Shown here piece after piece: positions 17,442-25,649 of a stretch of DNA of 36,128 nt. The DNA comes from Nitratiruptor sp. Its GTDB lineage: Bacteria > Campylobacterota > Campylobacteria > Campylobacterales > Nitratiruptoraceae. Numbering within the stretch: the stretch's first letter is position 1; each line of letters begins with the position of its first letter. Under the pieces are notes generated by a model. It saw only the letters and a list, made by a program, of their open reading frames with translations, made no database searches and had not been told where the DNA came from. The position numbers were made by a program, and so were the translations under genes. The DNA lies in the NCBI GenBank assembly GCA_015494535.1, contig WGBC01000050.1, forward strand, positions 1 to 36,128, read 5' to 3'.

Positions 17442-18329
17442 TTATCTACTCTCGTCTACAATCACACCCTCGTTGTCAAAGTCCACTATTTTGATATGGA
17501 ATTTGGTGAAGCGTTTTTTGAGCAGATCGGCAAGTCTTTTGGCATCATCCGCATGCACCATATTGAAAAATGTAGAGCCACTGCCAGATAGCGTGCTCAT
17601 CAAAGCCCCATTGTTCAAAGCTACGCGCTGCACTTCGAAAAGCTCTGGCATCGCCTGCATCCTGATATCTTGATGGAGTTTGTCTTTTGAGGCGATTTTG
17701 AGCAGATCCCAGCGCTCCTCAAAAATCGCGGCACTCAACAACGAGCTTCTTGAGAGATTGAAAACCACGTCAGAAAGGGGATATTTCTTGGGTAGCCTCG
17801 TACGGGAGTGGGAAGTGGATATCGGCTTGTTGGGAATAACCACCACGGCTTTGAGGGATTTTGGCATCTTCTTTTGCAAAGAGTAGACTCTGCCATTTTC
17901 CACTACCGCTACGTTAAAGCCTCCCATAACAGCTGGCGTGATATTGTCTGGGTGGTGTTCGTAGTGTAATGCGAGATTCAATAGACGCTCCTTACTCAAC
18001 GGCACGCCAGCCATGGCATAGGCTGCGCTTATGGCACTTACTATCACGGCCGAGCTACTGCCCAAGCCCCTTGAGAGAGGTATGTGGTTATAAAAGCTGA
18101 AACGAAACTTCTCACTCTTATCCACCAATGTCCTGTAATGCTCATTGAAAATCGATACAAAGAGATTGTTACCTTTAAGTTTGAAGTTGTTCGCGCCTTC
18201 ACCTTTGATGGAAATGCTAAAAAATCTGCTTCGTTTTATTCGTACCATATTGCGCAAATTGAGCGCTACTCCCAAGGTATCGAAACCCGGACCCATATTT
18301 GCGCTGGTAGCTGGAACACTTATCAACAA
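17442..18329 (-). CDS. thrB: Homoserine kinase
   Basis: A GHMP-family kinase that phosphorylates homoserine for threonine synthesis. The 295 residues have the N-terminal signature [18 protein letters not shown], the ATP loop [11 protein letters not shown] (about 88-98), and the C-terminal GHMP motif [11 protein letters not shown]. The length is typical (about 290-310). The start is TTG at 18329, two bases after the tsaB stop, with AAAGG about 7 bases upstream; the following codon is also TTG. The presence of thrB between tsaB and ylxR is a conserved Campylobacterota arrangement. Confidence 0.95.
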   Translation of the reverse strand: MLISVPATSANMGPGFDTLGVALNLRNMVRIKRSRFFSISIKGEGANNFKLKGNNLFVSIFNEHYRTLVDKSEKFRFSFYNHIPLSRGLGSSSAVIVSAISAAYAMAGVPLSKERLLNLALHYEHHPDNITPAVMGGFNVAVVENGRVYSLQKKMPKSLKAVVVIPNKPISTSHSRTRLPKKYPLSDVVFNLSRSSLLSAAIFEERWDLLKIASKDKLHQDIRMQAMPELFEVQRVALNNGALMSTLSGSGSTFFNMVHADDAKRLADLLKKRFTKFHIKIVDFDNEGVIVDESR

Positions 18330-18331
18330 TA

Positions 18332-18811
18332 CTACGCCTTTACTGCAGGAATTACATAAAGCGGCGAAATGTCTTCACTACAGGCTAAGTTATCAAGCCT
18401 CTCTGGAAGGGAGAATTGCGCCTTTATTTCGCCACTTAGTTTTTTGGTCACAATTTTACCATTTTCTTTGACGAAATAGAGATTTCCCACAGCTTTTATA
18501 GGCATATCGCCATTGAAAACGAATCCCTCACACCCATAGAGTTTGGTACCGGTAGTGATTTGGAGCGTTTTGAAGAAGATGTAGACTAGCTTGATAGCCA
18601 TGAAGCTGCCAGGTCCTTTGGCGAAATAGATCTTTTCTACGTTAAATTCTTGCAGGATCTCTTTGAAGATGAGAGGAAGCGCTTCACTGGTTTTTTGCTC
18701 GGTTTCTATTTTTTTAACGAGCATACCATCTTCATAAACTCCCACCAGCAAAGGAGAGCCTAGCGCTACGACAACGACATCTACCCTACTCTTTGGCGAG
18801 GAGTGTTCCAA
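18332..18811 (-). CDS. tsaB: TsaB-like protein, short and divergent
   Basis: TsaB is the inactive partner of TsaD in the complex that makes t6A37 in tRNA. This protein has only 159 residues against about 220-230 in E. coli. The best marker is FAKGPGSF (about 63-70), matching the family KGPGSFTG motif, but followed by MAIKLVY instead of TGIRIG. The usual N-terminal DTS or DTA motif is replaced by VALGSP. The C-terminal half is shortened. Position between lpxC and thrB supports the call. The start is TTG, 26 bases inside lpxC. Confidence 0.75.
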   Translation of the reverse strand: MEHSSPKSRVDVVVVALGSPLLVGVYEDGMLVKKIETEQKTSEALPLIFKEILQEFNVEKIYFAKGPGSFMAIKLVYIFFKTLQITTGTKLYGCEGFVFNGDMPIKAVGNLYFVKENGKIVTKKLSGEIKAQFSLPERLDNLACSEDISPLYVIPAVKA

Positions 18812-19679
18812 TCACATACCCTTCGCTTTGCATATCGGCTTCGATTATCTCGTAAGCGCTGCTATCGGCAAGAAGCGCTTTTGTCAAGGCGTGGTTGAGC
18901 GCGTGACTTGCGGCATACGCCTCGTACGCTCCCATGATAGGATAGCCCATAACCGCCAAATCTCCAATAGCGTCCAAGATTTTGTGGCGCACAAATTCAT
19001 CGCTATAGCGAAGCCCCTCGCTATTGAGCACGCCTTTTTCGTCAAGGACAATCGCATTCTCCAGGCTACCACCCTTGGCCAAGCCGATGGAGCGCAGGTA
19101 CTGCACCTCTTTCAAGAAGCCAAATGTTCTCGCTTTCGCTATCTCTTTGAGAAAATTCTCTTTGCTAAAAGCGAAAAAGAGATGCTCTTCGCCAATTATT
19201 GGATGATCGAATTTAATGGTAAAATCGAGGGTGAAGTTGGATGAAGGTTTGAGCTTGACAAACTTCTTGCCATCTTGGATGGCTATCTCTTTTTTTATTT
19301 TCAAAATCTTTTTTGGGGCTGAAAGCTCTCGTATGCCGGCTTCATCAAGCAGCATACAGTAACTTATCGCACTTCCATCCATGATAGGGACTTCATCGTT
19401 GTCCAATACTATGAGCATATTATCGATCCCATAGCTATAGATCGCGCTCATCAAATGTTCGATTGTGGAGACGAGGACGCCGTTTTTTCCAATGACGGTA
19501 GCCATTTTGGTATCTATCACATTCTCAGGGGTCAAAGGAATGTAGCAGTTTTTATCTTTTCTATAAAAACATATACCGCTGTTTGCTTTTGCCGGCTGCA
19601 AGCGCATCTTCACCGGTACGCCCTTGTGCAGTCCGATCCCAACTAACTCAACAGCCTGCTTAATGGTAGTCTGTCTCAT
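18786..19679 (-). CDS. lpxC: UDP-3-O-acyl-N-acetylglucosamine deacetylase
   Basis: LpxC catalyses the committed, zinc-dependent step of lipid A synthesis. With the start at 19679 the protein has 297 residues. The zinc ligands are His75 (STIEHLMSA), His232 and Asp236 ([11 protein letters not shown]), and the catalytic base is His259 in SHALNH, with the spacing of the E. coli enzyme. [11 protein letters not shown] is also present. The ATG at 19679 is preferred over an upstream ATG at 19697 because AAAGGGAG sits directly before it. It is preceded by a 40-base gap, one of the longest in this operon. Confidence 0.96.
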   Translation of the reverse strand: MRQTTIKQAVELVGIGLHKGVPVKMRLQPAKANSGICFYRKDKNCYIPLTPENVIDTKMATVIGKNGVLVSTIEHLMSAIYSYGIDNMLIVLDNDEVPIMDGSAISYCMLLDEAGIRELSAPKKILKIKKEIAIQDGKKFVKLKPSSNFTLDFTIKFDHPIIGEEHLFFAFSKENFLKEIAKARTFGFLKEVQYLRSIGLAKGGSLENAIVLDEKGVLNSEGLRYSDEFVRHKILDAIGDLAVMGYPIMGAYEAYAASHALNHALTKALLADSSAYEIIEADMQSEGYVIGTLLAKE

Positions 19680-19719
19680 CGTCTCCCTTTGTTGCATTCA
19701 TTCAATTGTAGCAAAATTA
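19680..19719 (-). promoter_or_regulatory. Possible internal promoter for lpxC
   Basis: On the minus strand TACAAT, preceded by TTTTGC, lies about 30 bases before the lpxC ATG. This fits a -10 box with a leader of about 20 bases carrying AAAGGGAG. No convincing -35 box is seen. This is a weak call. Confidence 0.3.
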
Positions 19720-21075
19720 CTACTGCGTGTCTATTATTTTTTTGGCCTCTTGCAATATCTGGGTGATGTTGAGTTTGATCCATCTTTTATCCATCCACTC
19801 GCTTGGACGCACTTCTATCCCTTGTACCAATACGCCAAAATGGAGGTGATCCCCAAGCGCAAGCCCCGTATTGCCGGTTTTTGCGATGATCTGCTTTTCT
19901 CTTACCCTATCGCCACTTTTAACTAAAAGCGTTGAACAGTGCCCATAGAGCGTATAAAGACCAAGTCCATGGGAGATAAGTGGCATATTGCCATAGATCC
20001 CGTTGTAATCCGCATAGACCACATCTCCTGGATTGCTGGCTTTCACGGGCGCTCGCTTCACGCTCGCGAGATCGAGCCCCAAATGATAGGACTCGCTAAT
20101 GAGCTTGCCTTTGTAATAATAGTATCGGTGTGTGCCAAAGCTTGCGACTGCAGCCGCATTCTTGAGTGGATAGAAGGGCTTGATGGAAAAGAAGTCAATC
20201 TTTTGTTTTGGCACCTTCGATGCATATGCATGGATAAGCTTCTCGTTGGCCTCTCGTAGCTTTTCGTTGATGAAACGAAACTTCTCCTCCAAACTCATAG
20301 AGGCGGTCTCTGGATAATCCTCAGCCAATATGGAAATTTTACCTTTTAGGAAGCTCTCTTTGAGATGAATTTTGCTAACTTTATAGGATTTGGAGCGAAG
20401 ATAGAGAGGAATGTGTACTTTCGATCTATTTTTGGCTTTATCGAAGGCTACGATGTTCGCTCGAAAATTTGGCTCGGTGATAGGCCATGCAATGAGAGCG
20501 GCGTAGAAGCCATCTTTATAGAAAGGCTGGGCATAGAACTTCTTGCCAAAATTTGTCTCGATATAGAAATCTTGCAGATTCTCGTCCCTACACTCAAAAA
20601 CCACTAGCGCACTACCGCCTTTTACGATGGCATAAGAGTTGGTTATGAGGTTGAGCTGCGGCTTTTTGGTATCGATTTTGAGCTTAATAGTCTTTTTGGC
20701 GCTATTGCCCGTAAAATAGTTCCAAAAGCTTCTATCCTTCGCTTCAATCTCCAGTAGCGCCTTTTGTCCTAGCTGCATATTGGCTGGAGGTTTGATGGTA
20801 AGGGTAATTGTTTTTTGCGGGTTTGTGAGTTCTTGTTTATCGAGTGTGACGCGCTGCTGCCGATTTGCTATTGTAACGCTATAGCTTTTGACAGCAACAT
20901 TGTCGTTTATAGTGATAGTGAGTGGCTTTTTCAGGTTCCAATAGATGAGATCGGGCGCTGTGATGGTGGGCTTTTCTCGCTCAAACTTCTCGGATGTGTA
21001 GATAAAATATGCTATCGCGGCGACAACTGCCACGACCGCTAGAAAAATGTAAAGACCGCCTCTATTCCTTCTCAA
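19720..21075 (-). CDS. M23 family peptidoglycan endopeptidase
   Basis: A periplasmic, membrane-anchored LytM/M23 zinc peptidase that probably cuts peptide cross-links in peptidoglycan and affects cell shape. The 451 residues begin with a short basic stretch and one membrane helix (about 8-27). A beta-rich region (about 35-240) follows that I do not recognise. The C-terminal catalytic domain has the zinc motif HLGLD (HxxxD) and the HLHFG motif (HxH), with GHCSTLL in between. The active site appears complete. The start is TTG with AAAGGAG 7 bases upstream, 14 bases inside the DHH gene. The location upstream of lpxC is conserved in Campylobacter. Confidence 0.9.
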   Translation of the reverse strand: MRRNRGGLYIFLAVVAVVAAIAYFIYTSEKFEREKPTITAPDLIYWNLKKPLTITINDNVAVKSYSVTIANRQQRVTLDKQELTNPQKTITLTIKPPANMQLGQKALLEIEAKDRSFWNYFTGNSAKKTIKLKIDTKKPQLNLITNSYAIVKGGSALVVFECRDENLQDFYIETNFGKKFYAQPFYKDGFYAALIAWPITEPNFRANIVAFDKAKNRSKVHIPLYLRSKSYKVSKIHLKESFLKGKISILAEDYPETASMSLEEKFRFINEKLREANEKLIHAYASKVPKQKIDFFSIKPFYPLKNAAAVASFGTHRYYYYKGKLISESYHLGLDLASVKRAPVKASNPGDVVYADYNGIYGNMPLISHGLGLYTLYGHCSTLLVKSGDRVREKQIIAKTGNTGLALGDHLHFGVLVQGIEVRPSEWMDKRWIKLNITQILQEAKKIIDTQ

Positions 21076-22012
21076 TATGCAACTCCTTTGCCAAAGTCTC
21101 TAAAACAAGTTTCTCAACTCTATCGAAATCGTGTAAATTGGATGTAAATCCAGCGGCTCTTCTATGCCCGCCCCCACCAAAGGCCACGGCTATCTTGCCA
21201 ACATCCACGAAGGTTTTGGATCGCATGGAGACCTTGATCCTACCATCCTCTTCTTCTCTTAGCATTACGGCCACTTCCACGCTGGCAAGGGATCTCGCCA
21301 TGTCCAACGCACTCTCACCCATCTCCTTGGTGGCTCCGCTACTTCGAAGCATCTGTTGCGTCATGCACACAATCGCCACACGGGCTTGCAAACGAAGCTC
21401 CAGAGTTTGCAGCATAAGCTGAATAAGCCTCAGTTTCGCCAGAGGCTCACGCATAGTAAGCTCAGTGGCTATGTCATCTGGCTTTGCACCAAGCTCGCAC
21501 AGCTCTTTAGCAAAAGCGAAAACTCCCGCATCGACGCTATCGTATTTGAAAAAGCCGGTATCATCCACCAAAGCTGTATAAAAACATGTGGCACTCTCTT
21601 TTGGGATAGGAAGCTGCAGCTCTTTTGCCACCTTGTAGACCACCTGCGAAGTGGAGGCAAATGTTGGCTCGACGATGTTGATATCCCCATAGAGCGTATT
21701 GCTTCTGTGGTGATCTATGTTTATCAAAAAGGCCTTTTTTTCATTAACACCTAGCCTATCGAAACTGCCGCAATCGAAGCTTATCCAAAGATCGCTTTGA
21801 GAGGGTAAAGTGTCGCGAATTTTTGTAAACCCAGGTAGGAATTTCAGGTTGTAAGGAAGTTCGGTGGTATTGAGAATGTTTACTCTTTTTTTCATTTTTT
21901 GCAAGATATGATACATCCCAAGCGCACTACCTAGCGTGTCGGCATCGGGATTGATGTGAGTCAGCAAAAGGATATGACGAGCTTCTTGTATCTTTGTCAA
22001 TACCTCTTTCAT
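21062..22012 (-). CDS. DHH/DHHA1 phosphoesterase (NrnA-like)
   Basis: A 316-residue cytosolic manganese phosphoesterase of the DHH family. The N-terminal domain has THINPDADTLGSALG (HxDxD), a DCGS-like motif in WISFDCGSFDRLG, and NIDHHRSN (the DHH). The DHHA1 domain ends in GGGGHRRAAGF. NrnA-type enzymes degrade short oligoribonucleotides and 3'-phosphoadenosine 5'-phosphate; which applies here cannot be read. The ATG at 22012 overlaps the nadC stop as ATGA, and is preferred to an in-frame ATG at 22042 lying inside nadC. Confidence 0.88.
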   Translation of the reverse strand: MKEVLTKIQEARHILLLTHINPDADTLGSALGMYHILQKMKKRVNILNTTELPYNLKFLPGFTKIRDTLPSQSDLWISFDCGSFDRLGVNEKKAFLINIDHHRSNTLYGDINIVEPTFASTSQVVYKVAKELQLPIPKESATCFYTALVDDTGFFKYDSVDAGVFAFAKELCELGAKPDDIATELTMREPLAKLRLIQLMLQTLELRLQARVAIVCMTQQMLRSSGATKEMGESALDMARSLASVEVAVMLREEEDGRIKVSMRSKTFVDVGKIAVAFGGGGHRRAAGFTSNLHDFDRVEKLVLETLAKELHIEKE

Positions 22013-22827
22013 ATCTCTATCTTCATGGAAATATCTGGCCAAACTGCCTGATGTACGATCGCACCACTGCTTATCGCATCGATTCCAAGATCGATATAAT
22101 CTTTAATGGTTTGTGGCGTAATGTTGCCGCTTGCTTCCAATAGTACATGAGTAAACTCGCTATCTCTTAAAGCTACGACCTCTTTGACGGCCTCCACATC
22201 CATATTGTCGCACATGATTATATCAGCCCCCGCCTCCATGGCAAGTTTTGCTGCCTCGAAACTTTCGCACTCCACTTCGATTTTGGCTGTAAATGGGATA
22301 TTCGCTCTTGACTTTTTGATAAATTCATGCAGATCTTCGATGGTGGCCAGATGCGTATCTTTGATCATCAAACAGTCATCCAACCCCATGCGATGGTTTA
22401 TCACGCCTCCCACTCTTGCTGCATACTTTTCAAATACCCGCAAAAGCGGTCTAGTCTTTCTGGTATCTAGAACTTTGATTTTTCCTTCGCTCAAGCGCAC
22501 AAACTCTCTGGCTTTCGTAGCGATGGAGGAGGCGTGCAAAATGGTATTAAGCAGCGATCGCTCCGCTTGCAAGAGCGCAATAGAGTCCCCATACACATGA
22601 GCAATCAGTTCCTTTGGAGCGAACTCCTCCCCGTCGCTTTTTTGCCATGAAATCGTAAGCCCAAGCTCCTTTGCAATCGCTTGTGCGTAGGGTACTCCCG
22701 CCAGCACTCCATCGGACTTGGCTACGATTTTGGCCGCAGCTTTTTTGTGTTCGCCTACGCGCTCAAAAAGATCGCCTCTTCCAATATCTTCTGCCAATAC
22801 CGCTCGTGCAAACTCTTCAAGTCTCAT
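22009..22827 (-). CDS. nadC: Nicotinate-nucleotide pyrophosphorylase
   Basis: NadC (quinolinate phosphoribosyltransferase) converts quinolinate and PRPP to nicotinate mononucleotide. The 272 residues include LLNTILHASSIAT, DTRKTRPLLRVFEKYA, the GGVINHRMGLDDCLMIKDTH segment, EVECES with the active-site glutamates, and the C-terminal GIDAISSGAIVH. The enzyme is of normal length. It starts two bases after nadA, the preceding step in the pathway. Confidence 0.96.
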   Translation of the reverse strand: MRLEEFARAVLAEDIGRGDLFERVGEHKKAAAKIVAKSDGVLAGVPYAQAIAKELGLTISWQKSDGEEFAPKELIAHVYGDSIALLQAERSLLNTILHASSIATKAREFVRLSEGKIKVLDTRKTRPLLRVFEKYAARVGGVINHRMGLDDCLMIKDTHLATIEDLHEFIKKSRANIPFTAKIEVECESFEAAKLAMEAGADIIMCDNMDVEAVKEVVALRDSEFTHVLLEASGNITPQTIKDYIDLGIDAISSGAIVHQAVWPDISMKIEI

Positions 22828-22829
22828 CT

Positions 22830-23840
22830 CTACGCCCCCACATACTCGAACATGCGCTCCAAAGCTACTTTTGCCCAGTAGATCGTATCCTCATCCACAT
22901 GAATCTCATTGATAGGATTGCCTTTCTTAATCTCTTGCAAGGTATGAAGCACATCCTCAAGAGTCGTCTCGTTCATTGTTGGGCACTCAGGTTTGGTACT
23001 AGAGAGCACATAGGTGTTTTTATCTCTTAGTCTATGCACAAGGTTGTACTCCGTGCCCACTGCCACCTTTTGCTCGGGATCTAGAGATTTCACATACTTG
23101 ATAATCTGACTTGTTGATCCTACGAAATCCGCCGCTTCACACACGCTCGGATCGCACTCTGGATGCACGGCAATCTTTATGCCTGGATAGCGCTTACGGA
23201 AAAACTCTACATCTTTAAGGGTAAAAAGCTGATGGACTGAGCAAAAGCCGTTGTAACAGATAATATCTGCAGCTTTGATATCCTCATCCGAATCTAAGCC
23301 AATTACAGCGCTTTTAAGCCCCATCTGCCTCGCCACATTTTGCCCAAGACATCTATCTGGCACAAAAAGGATCTTCTTGCCACTCTCAAGCGCTTTTTCT
23401 ATAATCTTTACGGCACTGCTGCTAGTACAGACAGCTCCTCCCATCTGCCCCACTTTTGCTTTTACCTCTGCGCCACTATTAATATATGTAATAGGTAAAA
23501 TATCCTCTTTTTTGATACCCGCTTTTTCCATCGCTTTAACCGATTCGTCAAAATAGGTGCTATCAATCATTCTCGCCATAGCGCAGCAAGCAATTTTTGG
23601 CATGGCGACGCGCTTTTGGGGAGCCAAGATTTTAACGCTTTGCCCCATAAATCCCACACCACAAAACAGAATCCACTCGCTATCACTCTCTTTGGCTCTT
23701 TTTGCAAGCTCCAAACTATCTCCTGTTATGTCGGCAATCTCGAAAACCTCATCTTTTTGATAGTAATGAGCCACGATCGTCACGCTCAATTCATCTCTGA
23801 GAGCATTGATCTCTTTTTTTAGCGTTTCTATATTATTCAA
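22830..23840 (-). CDS. nadA: Quinolinate synthase A
   Basis: NadA is the [4Fe-4S] enzyme that condenses iminoaspartate with dihydroxyacetone phosphate to quinolinate. The 336 residues contain the three-fold repeated fold with IVAHYYQ at the start. The three candidate cluster cysteines lie in LFCGVGFMG, NGFCSVHQ and PECPTMNET. The start is TTG at 23840 with AAAGGAG 5 bases upstream; no other good start exists. It is the first gene of the long minus-strand run. The aspartate oxidase gene nadB is not in the window. Confidence 0.96.
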   Translation of the reverse strand: MNNIETLKKEINALRDELSVTIVAHYYQKDEVFEIADITGDSLELAKRAKESDSEWILFCGVGFMGQSVKILAPQKRVAMPKIACCAMARMIDSTYFDESVKAMEKAGIKKEDILPITYINSGAEVKAKVGQMGGAVCTSSSAVKIIEKALESGKKILFVPDRCLGQNVARQMGLKSAVIGLDSDEDIKAADIICYNGFCSVHQLFTLKDVEFFRKRYPGIKIAVHPECDPSVCEAADFVGSTSQIIKYVKSLDPEQKVAVGTEYNLVHRLRDKNTYVLSSTKPECPTMNETTLEDVLHTLQEIKKGNPINEIHVDEDTIYWAKVALERMFEYVGA

Positions 23841-23920
23841 TAAAACTCCTTTAGGCCAAAAGCTCGCGTTTATGTAATTTTAGCTAAAATAGATTAAAAA
23901 TTTTTGCAAAGAGGTAGTAG
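23841..23920. promoter_or_regulatory. Divergent promoter region nadA / plsY with palindrome
   Basis: The 80-base gap holds a perfect 14-base palindrome, ATTTTAGCTAAAAT, at 23877-23890. Each half contains TAAAAT, a fair -10 box: on the plus strand (23885-23890) facing plsY, and on the minus strand facing nadA. Both give leaders of about 20-30 bases. So the palindrome may be two overlapping -10 boxes, an operator, or both. AAAGAGGTAG lies before the plsY ATG, and AAAGGAG before nadA. Confidence 0.45.
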
Positions 23921-24550
23921 ATGGATTTTTTAACCAATCCCAATGTTCTTTTTTATCTTACAGCTTACATCATCGGCGGCATCCCATTTGGTTATATTCT
24001 GGCCAAGATTTTCGCCAACGTCAATATTAAAAAGAGTGGATCGCATAGTATTGGTGCCACCAATGTCTTACGCGTTGTCAAGCAAAAGGATCCCAAACTT
24101 GCCAAAAAACTCGCCATTACCACGGTAATATTTGATGCTCTTAAAGGCACGGTATTGGTATTTATTGCCAAATTTTTAGGGTTTCCTCCAGCAGTTTGGT
24201 GGATGGTAGGCATCCTCACCGTTCTTGGCCACTGCTACAGCCCTTTTTTGAAATTTGAAGGAGGCAAAGGAGTGGCTACGGGAATGGGTGTATTGATGGT
24301 GCTTTTGCCAATCGAAACCATTATTGGCATCGCGGTATGGGCAGTTGTAGGCAAACTGAGCAAAATCTCATCCCTAGCTTCTCTAAGTGGCCTTGCGGCG
24401 GTAGTGATAAGTAGCTTCATCATCCATCCCAAACTCCCCTATGTAGAATCGCACGCACCACTGCTACTTTTAGCTTTTATTATTCTCTATAAACACATCC
24501 CAAATCTCGTGCGTCTCATAAAAGGCGAAGAGCAAAAAGTAGCGATATAA
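23921..24550 (+). CDS. plsY: Glycerol-3-phosphate acyltransferase PlsY
   Basis: PlsY is the inner-membrane enzyme that acylates glycerol 3-phosphate from acyl-phosphate, the first step of phospholipid synthesis. The 209-residue protein is hydrophobic with about five membrane segments. Family motifs are present: IIGGIPFGYILAK, SGSHSIGATNVLR (about 36-48), and FEGGKGVATGMG (about 109-120). The stop overlaps the folB start as TAATG, so the two are translationally coupled. Confidence 0.96.
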   Translation: MDFLTNPNVLFYLTAYIIGGIPFGYILAKIFANVNIKKSGSHSIGATNVLRVVKQKDPKLAKKLAITTVIFDALKGTVLVFIAKFLGFPPAVWWMVGILTVLGHCYSPFLKFEGGKGVATGMGVLMVLLPIETIIGIAVWAVVGKLSKISSLASLSGLAAVVISSFIIHPKLPYVESHAPLLLLAFIILYKHIPNLVRLIKGEEQKVAI

Positions 24551-24882
24551 TGAAATTTACGATCCAGCTCAAAGATCTTAGCTTCTACGCCATCATCGGC
24601 ATATTGGAGTTTGAGCGTAAAATTCCTCAAAAAATCGTCATCAACGCCACCATCACTTATGAAGATAGTGAAGGCTACATCGACTATGCAAAGATGGCGG
24701 CATATATTAAGGATCATATCAAAAAGCGTAAATTTGGCCTCCTAGAAGAGGCTTTGATATCTACCTCAACCATGCTCAAGGCCAAATTTCCCCAAATCCT
24801 CACTATCGATCTTGCAATCGCAAAACCCCAAATTCTTCCCGACTCAACCCCATCGGTATCGCTTTTTCTTAAATTCGACTAA
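24550..24882 (+). CDS. folB: Dihydroneopterin aldolase family protein
   Basis: FolB cleaves dihydroneopterin to the pterin used by FolK. The 110 residues match the small tunnelling-fold family: LSFYAIIGILEFERK, QKIVINATITY, FGLLEEA with the conserved glutamate (about residues 62-68), and a conserved lysine in LAIAKPQ. The protein is near normal length (about 115-120). The match is weaker than for other genes here but consistent, and folK lies elsewhere in the same window. Confidence 0.82.
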   Translation: MKFTIQLKDLSFYAIIGILEFERKIPQKIVINATITYEDSEGYIDYAKMAAYIKDHIKKRKFGLLEEALISTSTMLKAKFPQILTIDLAIAKPQILPDSTPSVSLFLKFD

Positions 24883-24911
24883 AATAAATTTTAAAAAAAG
24901 CTAAAAATTTG

Positions 24912-24940
24912 TTTAAATTCAGTTGAAATTGTGTTATAAT
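24912..24940 (+). promoter_or_regulatory. Sigma-70 promoter for the two-component pair
   Basis: A perfect TATAAT at 24935-24940 is preceded by TTTAAA at 24912-24917 with an exact 17-base spacer. Transcription would begin near 24947, giving a leader of about 30 bases. It lies within the 95-base AT-rich gap after folB, which has no clear terminator hairpin. Confidence 0.6.
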
Positions 24941-24977
24941 TTTGCCAATTCTTAAACATACACTAAGGGGCAAACCG

Positions 24978-25649
24978 ATGAGAATACTCATAGTAGAAGA
25001 TGAAATTACTCTCAATAAAACATTAGCGGAAGGACTCAAAGAGTTTGGTTATCAAAGCGACATCAGCGAAAGTCTCAAAGACGCACAATATTATCTCGAT
25101 ATCAGAAACTACGATCTTATTCTCGTTGACTGGATGTTACCAGATGGCAGCGGACTAGAACTCGTAACGCAAGTAAAACAGGACAACCCCAAAACAGTCA
25201 TCATAGTACTTAGTGCTAGAGACGACAAAGAGAGCGAAATTGAGGCTTTGAGGGCTGGAGCAGATGATTATATTAGAAAACCTTTTGATTTTGATGTATT
25301 GGTTGCTAGAATTGAAGCAAGACTACGCTTTGGTGGTAGCAGCATTATAGAGATAAAAGAGCTTGTCATCAATCCAGAAGAAGAGAAAATCCTCTACAAA
25401 GATAAAGAAATCGAGCTCAAAGGCAAACCTTTTGAAGTACTGACCCACCTTGCACGCCACAAAGATCAAATCGTCTCAAAAGAGCAGCTTCTCGATGCAA
25501 TATGGGAAGAACCTGAGCTCGTTACGCCAAACGTCATCGAAGTTGCCATCAACCAGATTCGACAAAAACTCGATAAACCTCTCGGCATCCAAACCATCGA
25601 GACAGTTCGAAGAAGAGGCTATAGATTTTGTTATCCTCGCAAAGCTTAA
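24978..25649 (+). CDS. OmpR-family response regulator
   Basis: A 223-residue DNA-binding response regulator. The receiver domain has the acidic pocket Glu7-Asp8, the phosphorylation site Asp51 in LILVDWMLPDGSG, Ser79 and Lys101 in YIRKPFDF. All key residues are intact, so it should be phosphorylated. The winged-helix output domain (about 125-220) ends in ETVRRRGYRFCY. The ATG at 24978 is chosen because AAGGGG lies 7 bases upstream; an in-frame start further upstream lacks such a site. It overlaps the kinase gene by 22 bases. It resembles RacR- or DccR-type regulators of Campylobacter, but I cannot tell which. Confidence 0.92.
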   Translation: MRILIVEDEITLNKTLAEGLKEFGYQSDISESLKDAQYYLDIRNYDLILVDWMLPDGSGLELVTQVKQDNPKTVIIVLSARDDKESEIEALRAGADDYIRKPFDFDVLVARIEARLRFGGSSIIEIKELVINPEEEKILYKDKEIELKGKPFEVLTHLARHKDQIVSKEQLLDAIWEEPELVTPNVIEVAINQIRQKLDKPLGIQTIETVRRRGYRFCYPRKA

